Assembly: GCF_004343585.1 (NCBI RefSeq)
Contig: NZ_SLYW01000002.1
Location: 1,054,001-1,118,000, forward strand
Source: Neorhizobium sp. JUb45
Lineage (GTDB): Bacteria; Pseudomonadota; Alphaproteobacteria; Rhizobiales; Rhizobiaceae
Direction: 5' to 3'
DNA: 64,000 nt
Made by a program: the position numbers and the translations under genes. Positions 1 to 8,288 of this stretch are shown here, piece after piece (the stretch's first letter is position 1; the number at the start of each line of letters is the position of its first letter). Under the pieces are notes generated by a model. It saw nothing but the letters and a program-made list of their open reading frames with translations, ran no database searches and had not been told where the DNA came from.

Positions 1-1790
1 CGCACCTCGACCGGCGGGTCGATCAGGCCGGTGGGGCGGATGACCTGTTCGGCAAACACGCCGCCGGACTGTTCCATTTCCCAATTGCCGGGCGTGGCCG
101 ACACGGCGACGGTGAGGGGGCGCATCGCGTCCCATTCCTCGAAGCGCAGCGGGCGGTTGTCCATGCAGGACGGGAGACGGAAACCGTATTCGGCCAGCGT
201 CGCCTTGCGCCGAAAGTCGCCGCGATACATGCCGCCGATCTGGCTGACGGAGACGTGGCTTTCGTCGATGAACAGAAGGGCGTTGTCGGGGATGTATTCG
301 AACAGGGTCGGTGGCGGTTCGCCGGGGCTGCGGCCGGTGAGATAGCGCGAATAGTTTTCGATGCCGGCGCAGGAGCCGGTGGCTTCGAGCATTTCGATAT
401 CGTAGCGGGTGCGCTGTTCGAGGCGCTGCGCTTCCAGCAGGCGGCCGCCCTTTTCCAGCTCGGCGAGGCGGATTTTCAGCTCGTCCTTGATGGATTTGAT
501 CGCGCCGTTGAGGGTGGGGCGCGGCGTCACGTAGTGCGAGTTGGCGTAGATTTTTACCGATTTCAGGTCGCCGGTCTTTTGGCCGGTGAGCGGGTCGAAC
601 TCGGTGATCGAGTCGATCTCGTCGCCGAACATCGAGATGCGCCATGCGGCATCTTCCAGGTGGGCGGGGAAGATTTCGATCGTGTCGCCGCGGACCCGGA
701 ACGAGCCGCGGATGAAATTGATGTCCTGGCGTTTGTATTGCTGGGCCACGAGGTCGGCGAGCAACTGGCGCTGGTCGAGCCGGTCGCCGACTTCCATCTG
801 AAATGTCATGGCGGTGTAGGTTTCGACCGAGCCGATACCGTAGATGCAGGAGACCGAAGCGACGATGATGCAGTCGTCGCGCTCCAGCAGCGAGCGGGTG
901 GCGGAATGGCGCATGCGGTCGATCTGTTCGTTGATCGAGGATTCCTTCTCGATGAACGTGTCGGAGCGCGGCACATAGGCTTCCGGCTGGTAATAGTCGT
1001 AATAGGAGACGAAATATTCGACCGCGTTGTCGGGGAAGAAATTCTTGAACTCGGAATAGAGCTGCGCGGCCAGCGTCTTGTTGGGGGCGAGGATGACGGC
1101 GGGGCGCTGGGTGGCCTCGATCACCTTGGCCATCGTGAACGTCTTGCCGGATCCGGTGACGCCGAGCAGGACCTGGCTGCGCTCGTTGTTGTTGATGCCC
1201 TCGACGAGATCGGCGATGGCGGTCGGCTGGTCGCCGGCGGGCTGGTATTCGGAATCCATGCGGATGTTGATGCCGCCCTCGGATTTTTCCGGCCGGGCAG
1301 GGCGGTGCGGCGTCCACAGTTTTCCGTCCTTGAAGAGCGGGTTGCCGCTTTCGATCAGTGCGGAGAGGGCCTCGACCGTGGCGGTGACGGCACCGGTGGC
1401 GAGATGTTCCGCCTCCTCCAGCGATACATCCATGCCGGCGACCGGATTGAGGCCGGCGGCGGCGCGGGTCTTTGGGTCGTTGGAGGCGCCGATCGAGACG
1501 CCGCGCGACGTCTTGCTGGCCGTCGTGTTCTTGGCAGTCTTGGGCTTTTCCTTCGCGGCGGCCTTGATGGCTTCCTCGCGGGCGGCGATCTCGATCTTCT
1601 TGCGGTGTTTGCCTGCCTTGGAGGCGATCTCGCGCTGCGTCTCGATGCCCGACAGTTCCGCCTCGGATTCGAGCTGCCTCACCCAGTCGGAAACGCTGCC
1701 TTCCAGCGGCGCGCCTTCGAACGATGACTGGGGAGCTTCCTCAAAACCGCTGGGTTTGGAGGGCAAGGGTTTTTTCGGAGATCTGGCCAT
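1..1790 (-). CDS. uvrB: UvrABC excinuclease subunit B (3' end outside window)
   Basis: UvrB is the DNA-damage-verifying helicase subunit of nucleotide excision repair; it is loaded by UvrA and recruits UvrC for incision. The frame opens with ATG at 1788-1790 and stays open to the left edge, giving about 596 codons. Walker A (GVTGSGKT) is at residues 210-217, followed by the [12 protein letters not shown] beta-hairpin that clamps DNA and the motif LFIDESHVS. The last visible part, [11 protein letters not shown], corresponds to roughly residue 415-425 of the E. coli protein, so helicase motifs V-VI and the UvrC-interacting tail are missing here. In E. coli Walker A lies near residue 39, so about 170 extra residues precede it; they are charged, Lys/Ala/Glu-rich and probably disordered. 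The family call is certain; the role of the extension is unknown. Confidence 0.97.
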   Translation of the reverse strand, partial: MARSPKKPLPSKPSGFEEAPQSSFEGAPLEGSVSDWVRQLESEAELSGIETQREIASKAGKHRKKIEIAAREEAIKAAAKEKPKTAKNTTASKTSRGVSIGASNDPKTRAAAGLNPVAGMDVSLEEAEHLATGAVTATVEALSALIESGNPLFKDGKLWTPHRPARPEKSEGGINIRMDSEYQPAGDQPTAIADLVEGINNNERSQVLLGVTGSGKTFTMAKVIEATQRPAVILAPNKTLAAQLYSEFKNFFPDNAVEYFVSYYDYYQPEAYVPRSDTFIEKESSINEQIDRMRHSATRSLLERDDCIIVASVSCIYGIGSVETYTAMTFQMEVGDRLDQRQLLADLVAQQYKRQDINFIRGSFRVRGDTIEIFPAHLEDAAWRISMFGDEIDSITEFDPLTGQKTGDLKSVKIYANSHYVTPRPTLNGAIKSIKDELKIRLAELEKGGRLLEAQRLEQRTRYDIEMLEATGSCAGIENYSRYLTGRSPGEPPPTLFEYIPDNALLFIDESHVSVSQIGGMYRGDFRRKATLAEYGFRLPSCMDNRPLRFEEWDAMRPLTVAVSATPGNWEMEQSGGVFAEQVIRPTGLIDPPVEV

Positions 1791-1868
1791 GCCGCGAATA
1801 TGGAGTGCGTTTTCTCCATTGTGAAGAGGGCGGGGCCATAAAACCAGTACAAAAAGTGAACCGGAGGT

Positions 1869-3887
1869 TCAGGTCTTGCGGCCGGCGCTGCGCTTGAAAT
1901 CGACCTCTGTCGTGTTGGACGGGCGTTCGGCGATCCAGCCGGCGAGGCGTTCGGGCGGCATCGGCCGGGCGAAGAAATAACCCTGCGCGGTGTGGCAGCC
2001 GAGTTCCTGCAGGGCGGCTGCATCTTCGAAGGTTTCGACCCCTTCGACGAGCACGTCGATCGACAGCGACTGGCCGAGGCCGACAAGCGCGGAAACGATA
2101 TTCTGGCTCTGGCGGCTGGAGGTGACGGCGGCGGCGATGCCGCGATCGATCTTCAGGCGGTCGACCTTGAGGCCGGTGAGATAGGTCAGCGAGGAATGGC
2201 CGGCGCCAAAATCATCGACGGCGAGCTTGTAGCCGGAGCGGGAAATGCGGGCCAGCTGATCGCCGATCATGTCGGTATCGAGCAGCGCTTCCTCGGTGAT
2301 CTCGATTTCCAGCAGGGCCGGATTGATCTTGTGGCGGGCGACAATGGCATCGACGACATCGACGACGGAATAGACGGAAAGTTCGCGCGGTGACACGTTG
2401 ATCGACACGGTGGCATGCGGCAGGCCCATGTCCGGCAGGCGCGTGAGCAGGCGGCAGGCGGCTTCGGCGATCGTGCCGGTCAGCCGGTCCGACTGGTGTG
2501 TGGCAAGTGCGGCCAGCACGATATCGGGTGGTGCGATGGGGCCGAGTTGCGGGTGGTGCCAGCGCACCAATGCCTCGAATCCGATAATGCCGCTTTCATC
2601 CAGCATGACCTGCGGCTGGAACCATGCCTCGACTGCGCCGCTGGTGATGGCGGCGCCGAGATCCTGTTCGATCTGGTGACGGCGGGTGGCTTCGGCGCGG
2701 AAATCCGGGTGGAATTCGCACCAGCGTCCGCGGCCGCTGTCCTTGGCGCGATACAATGCCATATCGGCGCAGATGAACAGCTCTTCCGCATTGGTGGCGT
2801 GATCCGGATAGATCGACAGACCGATGGACGTGCCGACGAGGCAGGACTGGCCGGCAATGCTGATGGGGCCATGGCTGCGTTCCAGCATGGCATCACATTG
2901 CTGGCGCGCGCGCTCCACAGCGTCGGTGCCGGAAAAGATGACCGCAAACTCGTCGCCGCCAAGACGCGCCAGAAGATCGGCGCCTTCGATGGAGCGGCGC
3001 ATGCGGTTCGAGATATAGACGAGCAACGTATCGCCGACACTGTGGCCAAGCGTATCGTTGATCATTTTGAAGCCGTCGAGATCGAGCATCAGCAGCGCCA
3101 GCTGGCGACCGCTGCCATCGACGCAGCTTTCTATGCCTGCCGCCAGCGCCTCGTTGAAAGCTGTGCGGTTGGCAAGGCCGGTGAGCGGATCGCATTTGGC
3201 CAGATGTTCCAGCCGGGCATTGGTGCTGAGGATTTCGCTATTGGCCCTGGACAGGGATTCCGCCAGCGCCTTGGCCTGAACGGTGCCGCGCGTATTGCTG
3301 GCGAAAGTGACCTCAGACTGTTTGCTGCCGCGATAGAGAAGCAGTGTCAGTGCGGTGACGCAAAGCGCCAGCATCAGGCCGTGTATGCCCTGCGGCAGCA
3401 GTGAAACGATGACCGCTACATGCACCGGCAGCGCAAAGGCGAGCGGCGCGAGACTGTTGCCGGCGCCCATCAGCACCGTGGCTGCGGCAATGCCGAGCAT
3501 CATCAGATAGATGCCGCCATCGACGCTGGTTGCATCGAAATCTGCGAACAGGAAGGGAAGGGCAGCCCATGTGCAGCCGGTGACGAATTTGCCGGCCGCG
3601 AGAATCAGTAGCGTCTTTTGCGGATTCGTACCGGCCAGATCACGGCGCATCATTCTGGCGGTCATTCCGCCCCTAACGATCAGCGTCAGAAGCAGTGTCG
3701 CCAGCCAGTATGGTGCAAGCGTATCGGTGCCGTGGCCCACCGTGGAAACGGCATAGGCGCAGCCAGCGATGACCGCATTGGTGGCGAGCATATAATACAT
3801 CCGGTCCATGACCGAAGCCGCCTGTGCTTTTGCGATCTCCGACTTGATGCGGATTTCATTCTCGTCAGTCAGGAAGCGGCTTGGCAT
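1869..3887 (-). CDS. Membrane-bound GGDEF-EAL domain protein (c-di-GMP turnover)
   Basis: This 672-residue protein has an N-terminal membrane region of several hydrophobic segments (roughly residues 30-190), a GGDEF domain with the intact motif ARLGGDEF at about 307-314, and an EAL domain starting at about 438 (EALVRWH). The EAL catalytic set looks complete: EAL, NVSPREL, EITEE, DDFGAG, KIDR and EGVE are all present. A phosphodiesterase is therefore likely, and the intact GGDEF means diguanylate cyclase activity, or GTP-dependent regulation of the EAL domain, is also possible. It is transcribed alone, divergent from the DUF1800 gene, and lies 78 bases upstream of uvrB on the same strand. The signal sensed by the membrane domain cannot be told from sequence. 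Confidence 0.93.
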   Translation of the reverse strand: MPSRFLTDENEIRIKSEIAKAQAASVMDRMYYMLATNAVIAGCAYAVSTVGHGTDTLAPYWLATLLLTLIVRGGMTARMMRRDLAGTNPQKTLLILAAGKFVTGCTWAALPFLFADFDATSVDGGIYLMMLGIAAATVLMGAGNSLAPLAFALPVHVAVIVSLLPQGIHGLMLALCVTALTLLLYRGSKQSEVTFASNTRGTVQAKALAESLSRANSEILSTNARLEHLAKCDPLTGLANRTAFNEALAAGIESCVDGSGRQLALLMLDLDGFKMINDTLGHSVGDTLLVYISNRMRRSIEGADLLARLGGDEFAVIFSGTDAVERARQQCDAMLERSHGPISIAGQSCLVGTSIGLSIYPDHATNAEELFICADMALYRAKDSGRGRWCEFHPDFRAEATRRHQIEQDLGAAITSGAVEAWFQPQVMLDESGIIGFEALVRWHHPQLGPIAPPDIVLAALATHQSDRLTGTIAEAACRLLTRLPDMGLPHATVSINVSPRELSVYSVVDVVDAIVARHKINPALLEIEITEEALLDTDMIGDQLARISRSGYKLAVDDFGAGHSSLTYLTGLKVDRLKIDRGIAAAVTSSRQSQNIVSALVGLGQSLSIDVLVEGVETFEDAAALQELGCHTAQGYFFARPMPPERLAGWIAERPSNTTEVDFKRSAGRKT

Positions 3888-4168
3888 CCAGAATGTCTCA
3901 TGTCCGTTTCAGCTCGGCAGCATATGCTCATGGTCGAATGAAAAAAACATTAATTGCGTCAATGGGTTAAAGGTGATTGGGTGTCTGATCTCGGCGGGAA
4001 CGAATAAGCTTTTACGGCGTTTATATCCAAGGTTGTGCCTGCCCGATTTGTTTCACCCTATCACGCCGCATTACAAATCGTTCATGTAGGAAAATCCGCC
4101 TTAATCTGTTGCCGTTTGTGTCGCAGTGCTACATCACCCCTTGTCCACGGTTCGAAACGAGGTGCTCG

Positions 4169-5743
4169 ATGACACTTTCCCGCCCCACCATGGCTGCCAT
4201 ACGATTTGGGTATGGCCTGAAGCCGGGTGAAGAAAATGCGCCGGCCAGCGCTGCCGATCTGATGAAGCAGGTCGAAAGAGGCGCCAAGGCAAAGGCGCGC
4301 TTTCCGCGGGAAGGGTTTGAAGGCAGGCGCGAGACGGCTTTGCGTCTTCTCTCTGTGCGGGCGGTCGAAGCAAAGACGGCACAGGCCGGAAAACCCAATC
4401 CGGAACTGCGGCGCGACACGCTGCGCGAGGCCGATCGCATGCTGCGGCGTGATTCGTTTGCGCGCATCATGCAGGCCGTGCATTCCCAGAACGGCTTTTT
4501 CGAACGGCTGGCGAGTTTCTGGGTCGATCATTTTTCCGTCAACGCCCGCAAGACCTACGCGATGCGGATGATCGTGTCCTTGTTCGAAGCCGAAGCGATC
4601 CGCCCGAATGTCGGCGGGCCGTTCGTCAATCTTCTGCATGCCGCAGTGCTGCATCCGGCCATGCTGTTCTATCTCGATCAGAACCGCTCGGTTGGACCGG
4701 AATCGCAGGCCGGTCTTCGCAACGGTACGGGTGTGAACGAAAATCTCGGCCGCGAGCTGCTGGAACTGCACACGATGGGCGCAGGCTCCGGATACAATCA
4801 GGACGACGTGCATGGCGCGGCATTGATCCTTACCGGCGTCACCGTCGATGCCCGCACGCTGGAAGTCGGCTATCGCCGCCAACGTGCGGAGCCTGGCCGC
4901 CTTTCGCTGCTGGGCAAGGTCTATGGCGAGGAAGGGCGTTCTGAAGCCGATCATGTGGCCATGCTTGACGATCTGGCCAGGCGGCCGGAGACGGCAAAAC
5001 ACGTATGCAGCAAGCTGGTGAAACACTTCATCGCCGACGAGCCGCCGACCGAGGTGGTGGAGGCGATGGTGGCGGCATGGACCGCAAGCGACGGCAACCT
5101 GACGGCGGTCTATCAGGCGATGCTGGATCATCCACGCGCCTGGGAGGGCGAGGGCCAGAAATTCAAGCAGCCTTTCGATTTTGTGGTTTCCGGTCTGCGG
5201 GCCATGGATGTCAAGGAAGCCGAACTGACGGCGCTGGCCAAGGCGCTGGATGACGAGGACGCCGAAGTGCCGGTGCGGCCGGACGAGGCCGAAGACGGCG
5301 ATGACGTTGTGCAGGCGGAAAAGCCGGGACCGCGCGGCGCTGATATGGGACGTGCCGATGCAGCCGCTGCGACGAGTGATGCCGCAGCCGGAGACATCAA
5401 GAAATCCACCACCAAGGCCGCCGCACCAAAACCCGGTTTTGCACGTGCCGTGACCTTCGGGGCGCTGCGGCGCATGGGGCAGCCGGTATGGCAGCCGCCA
5501 AGCCCCGCAGGCTTCGCCGATGACATGGGCGCCTGGCTTTCACCCAGCCAACTGAGTGAGCGGATCGCCTGGGCGCGGCTGGCAGTGCGCGGGCTGGGCA
5601 AGGACCTCGATCCTCCCGGTTTTCTGGCCGCGGCACTGGCCGATGCAGCAAGGCCCGAAACGGCAAAGATTGTCGGGCAGGCGCCGAGCAAGGTGCATGG
5701 CATGACCATGGTTCTGGTTTCGCCGGAGTTCAACAGGAGATGA
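4169..5743 (+). CDS. DUF1800 family protein
   Basis: The product is 524 residues. The start at 4169 is preferred over an in-frame ATG at 4109 because GAGGTG (4160-4165) lies just before it and the conserved region begins right after (AAIRFGYGL). DUF1800 features seen are FWVDHFSVN, GVNENLGRELLELHTMG, TGVTVDAR and, near the C-terminus, a GQPVWQPPSPAGF/W-type segment. Between about residues 365 and 435 sits an acidic then Ala/Lys/Pro-rich stretch (DDEDAEVPVRPDEAED at its start) that splits the conserved C-terminal part. No signal peptide is apparent. DUF1800 genes typically neighbour DUF1501 genes, as here, and the two overlap by four bases (ATGA at 5740). The biochemical function of the family is not established. 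Confidence 0.9.
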   Translation: MTLSRPTMAAIRFGYGLKPGEENAPASAADLMKQVERGAKAKARFPREGFEGRRETALRLLSVRAVEAKTAQAGKPNPELRRDTLREADRMLRRDSFARIMQAVHSQNGFFERLASFWVDHFSVNARKTYAMRMIVSLFEAEAIRPNVGGPFVNLLHAAVLHPAMLFYLDQNRSVGPESQAGLRNGTGVNENLGRELLELHTMGAGSGYNQDDVHGAALILTGVTVDARTLEVGYRRQRAEPGRLSLLGKVYGEEGRSEADHVAMLDDLARRPETAKHVCSKLVKHFIADEPPTEVVEAMVAAWTASDGNLTAVYQAMLDHPRAWEGEGQKFKQPFDFVVSGLRAMDVKEAELTALAKALDDEDAEVPVRPDEAEDGDDVVQAEKPGPRGADMGRADAAAATSDAAAGDIKKSTTKAAAPKPGFARAVTFGALRRMGQPVWQPPSPAGFADDMGAWLSPSQLSERIAWARLAVRGLGKDLDPPGFLAAALADAARPETAKIVGQAPSKVHGMTMVLVSPEFNRR

Positions 5744-6924
5744 CGATGGACGCTTCGACACGTTTTCAGCTGTCGCGACGCGGCTTTCTCGCTTCGGCCT
5801 GCTGCCTTGCGGCCATGCCGGTGATGACGCCGGTCAGTTTTGCCGCAACCCCCGGCGATGCGCGTTTCGTAACGATCATTTTGCGTGGCGCGATGGACGG
5901 ACTTGATCTGCTGCAGCCCTATGGCGACCCGGCGTATGCCGGTCTGCGGCCAAAGCTGGCGCTGACGCCGGACACCGGGCTGACCGATCTCGACGGCCGC
6001 TTTGGCCTGCATCCGGCGGCGCAATCGCTGATGCCGCTATGGCAGGCGCGGGAGCTGTCCTTCGTGCATGCCGTCTCGACGCCTTACCGCGACCAGCGCA
6101 GCCATTTCGACGGTCAGGACATTCTTGAAAGCGGCGGTGCCGACAGGCGCGAGCGCAATGGCTGGCTGAACCGCACGCTGGCGGCCATTCCGCGCACGGC
6201 CAGTCGCCGGGCGATCGATATCAATACCTCGATGGAACTGATCCTCTCGGGACCCAACGATGTCGATGTCTGGTCGGCACAATCGGATGTGGCGCTGGCT
6301 GAAGACGAGGTGCGTTTTCTCGAGCGGCTTTACGAAGGCGATCCGAAATTTTCCAAGGCCTTTGCCGAGGCTGTTCGCACCGACATGTCCACCGATCCGC
6401 TATATGCCAGCGGCAAGCGCGGCACGGGCGTGGCGGATATGGCAAAACTTGCCGGCAGCCTGCTGGCCCGCGACTACCGCATCGGCAGCTTTTCGATCAA
6501 CGGCTGGGACACGCATGTGAACCAGAAGGCGCAGTTCGCGCAGGTAGCCGGCACGCTGGCACTGGCGATCACCACGCTGAAGGAAAACATGGGAGCGGAT
6601 GCCTGGGGCAAGACGGTGGTTCTGGCGATGACCGAGTTTGGTCGTACGGCGCGTGAAAACGGCAGCGGCGGCACCGATCACGGCACCGGCGGCGTGGCGG
6701 TTCTGGCCGGCGGCGCGGTGGATGGCGGCAAGATCTTTGGCACATGGCCGGGCTTGGGCGAAGACCAGCTTTACCAGGGCCGCGACCTGATGCCGACCGG
6801 CGATTTGCGCGAACTGGCTGCGGCGATGATCCATAAGCAATATGGCGTTTCGGCTGGCGATCTCACCACCAAGGTGTTTCCGGGCCTGAGTTTCGATACG
6901 GGTTCGGTGTATCTGCGGGGGTGA
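5740..6924 (+). CDS. DUF1501 family protein, Tat-exported
   Basis: The 394-residue product has a twin-arginine signal (SRRGFLASA, residues 12-20) followed by a hydrophobic stretch, so export in folded form to the periplasm is likely. DUF1501 proteins are related to the alkaline phosphatase/sulfatase superfamily. Landmark segments here are LRGAMDGLDLLQPYGDP, FVHAVSTPYRDQRSHFDGQD, NGWDTHVNQ and TEFGRTARENGSGGTDHG; the Asp/His residues in these are the likely metal ligands. The gene is translationally coupled to the DUF1800 gene. Substrate unknown. A second ATG two codons downstream (5746) could also serve as start. Confidence 0.92.
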   Translation: MTMDASTRFQLSRRGFLASACCLAAMPVMTPVSFAATPGDARFVTIILRGAMDGLDLLQPYGDPAYAGLRPKLALTPDTGLTDLDGRFGLHPAAQSLMPLWQARELSFVHAVSTPYRDQRSHFDGQDILESGGADRRERNGWLNRTLAAIPRTASRRAIDINTSMELILSGPNDVDVWSAQSDVALAEDEVRFLERLYEGDPKFSKAFAEAVRTDMSTDPLYASGKRGTGVADMAKLAGSLLARDYRIGSFSINGWDTHVNQKAQFAQVAGTLALAITTLKENMGADAWGKTVVLAMTEFGRTARENGSGGTDHGTGGVAVLAGGAVDGGKIFGTWPGLGEDQLYQGRDLMPTGDLRELAAAMIHKQYGVSAGDLTTKVFPGLSFDTGSVYLRG

Positions 6925-7022
6925 GGAATGGTCGGCGCAGCCGACGAAACGATCCAGTGAATCGTTTCGAATGACGAACGCCCTAAGCTGAAGCGAAGGG
7001 CCGGGATAGGGAGATAAAATTG

Positions 7023-7196
7023 CCCCTCACCAACAAAATCTATGACTTAGCTTCGCTAAGATCATGATTTTGTATCCTCTCCCGCAAGGGGAGAGGTAAA
7101 GATGCCGAGGTCGCCGCGGCCTGCCTCTCCCCTTGCGGGAGAGGATAGCAAGTCCGCGGGAGGCACAGCCGAGCGCTGGACGCGCTTGGTGAGGGG
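7023..7196. repeat. Composite palindromic intergenic repeat element
   Basis: The gap between two convergent genes is filled by nested inverted repeats. Outer arms are CCCCTCACC (7023-7031) and GGTGAGGGG (7188-7196). Inside lie two near-identical hairpin-forming units in opposite orientation, 7075-7096 and 7124-7145, each built on CCTCTCCC...GGGAGAGG and complementary to one another. A further small hairpin, CTTAGC TTC GCTAAG, sits around 7048-7062. This is the look of the short extragenic mosaic/palindromic repeats common in rhizobial genomes rather than of a gene. It may end transcription of both flanking genes. Copy number in the genome cannot be judged from this window. Confidence 0.75.
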
Positions 7197-7213
7197 TATT
7201 TTTCCCCGACGTC

Positions 7214-8020
7214 TTACTTCAACCGTGCCACCACCAGATGGCCGGGGCTTGGCTCGCCATCCTGCATGCGCACGTTGATTTCCGACATTTCGATCACCTC
7301 GAAACCGGTCTCTTTCAGGCGGTCGAGGATGTAGCTTTCGGTGTGGACGAAACGCTGGTGCGGGCCGACGATATAGGGGCGGCCGTCGGTTTCCGGCAGG
7401 GTTTCCGACGAGAACACGAAAATGCCGCCCTTGACCATGTTTTCGGCGGCGCCGAAGAAGATCGGTTCCAGCGCGCCGAGATAGGGCAGCACGTCGGTGG
7501 CTGTGATCAGGTCAAACGCTTCGTCATCATTGTCCTCGAGAAAGTCCTCGACTTCGCCGACGTAAAGCGTCTCGTAAAGATCCTTTTCATGGGCGATCTG
7601 CACCATGTTTTCGGAAATATCCAGCCCGGTGATGTCTTCCGCCATGTCGCGCAGGGCGCCGCCGGTGAGGCCGGTGCCGCAGCCAAGATCGAGCATGCGC
7701 TTGAAAGGCCCAAGATCCAGCGACTGCAGGTGCTGGCGCACCATCATCGGCACGGTGTAGCCGAGCTGCTCGACGAGAATGTCTTCAAAACTTTCGGCGT
7801 GCTGGTCGAACAGGGTTTCCACATAGGCGTCGGGCGCGCGTGGTGGGGTTTCGCCGCGGCCCATGGAGGCGAGGCGGACGGCTGCGCCGCCGTGGTCTTC
7901 CGGATCAATGGCCAGCACGTCGGCATAGGCTTTGGCCGCGCCGTCGAGATCGCCGGACTTTTCCAGATCCAATGCGCGGTTATAGGCCTCGGCCAGGGCT
8001 TCCTCGTCGATCTTGGTCAT
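7214..8020 (-). CDS. TPR-containing class I SAM-dependent methyltransferase
   Basis: The 268-residue protein starts with a short tetratricopeptide-like helical pair (residues 8-42, AYNRALDLEKSGDLDGAAKA). A Rossmann methyltransferase domain follows: motif I is LDLGCGTGLTG at 110-120, the acidic residue after strand 2 is in ITGLDISENM, and ITATDVLPYLG is the motif IV region. The C-terminal segment (RFVHTESYI, VIEMSEINVRMQDGEP) is typical of predicted TPR methyltransferases of alphaproteobacteria. The methyl acceptor is unknown. The gene stands alone, convergent with the DUF1501 gene across the palindromic repeat. Confidence 0.88.
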   Translation of the reverse strand: MTKIDEEALAEAYNRALDLEKSGDLDGAAKAYADVLAIDPEDHGGAAVRLASMGRGETPPRAPDAYVETLFDQHAESFEDILVEQLGYTVPMMVRQHLQSLDLGPFKRMLDLGCGTGLTGGALRDMAEDITGLDISENMVQIAHEKDLYETLYVGEVEDFLEDNDDEAFDLITATDVLPYLGALEPIFFGAAENMVKGGIFVFSSETLPETDGRPYIVGPHQRFVHTESYILDRLKETGFEVIEMSEINVRMQDGEPSPGHLVVARLK

Positions 8021-8288
8021 GGCGCGTCCTTTTCCGGTGCCGTTGATATGGCCGCGCTTTTAGCGGGAATACGTGTTTTTGCAATGGCGGTCGGTATCGG
8101 CTGCCCAAGCTTTGCCTGAATGGCGCGTTCAGGTGGAGTTCAGCCAGTCATGCACAGGTTTGGCATGAACAAGTTTGGGAACAATTTTAATGGGTGGCCG
8201 TTGAGGGCTGCCCGGACAAGGCCAGGCTCCCGCAAGAGGAGTTTTGCTCGAATAAACTGCAGGGATGCGAGATTACCAAGGAGGTCCC

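Noticed and set aside
255..1727. Plus-strand open frame over uvrB
   Set aside because: Antisense of a fully conserved uvrB; no motifs of its own.
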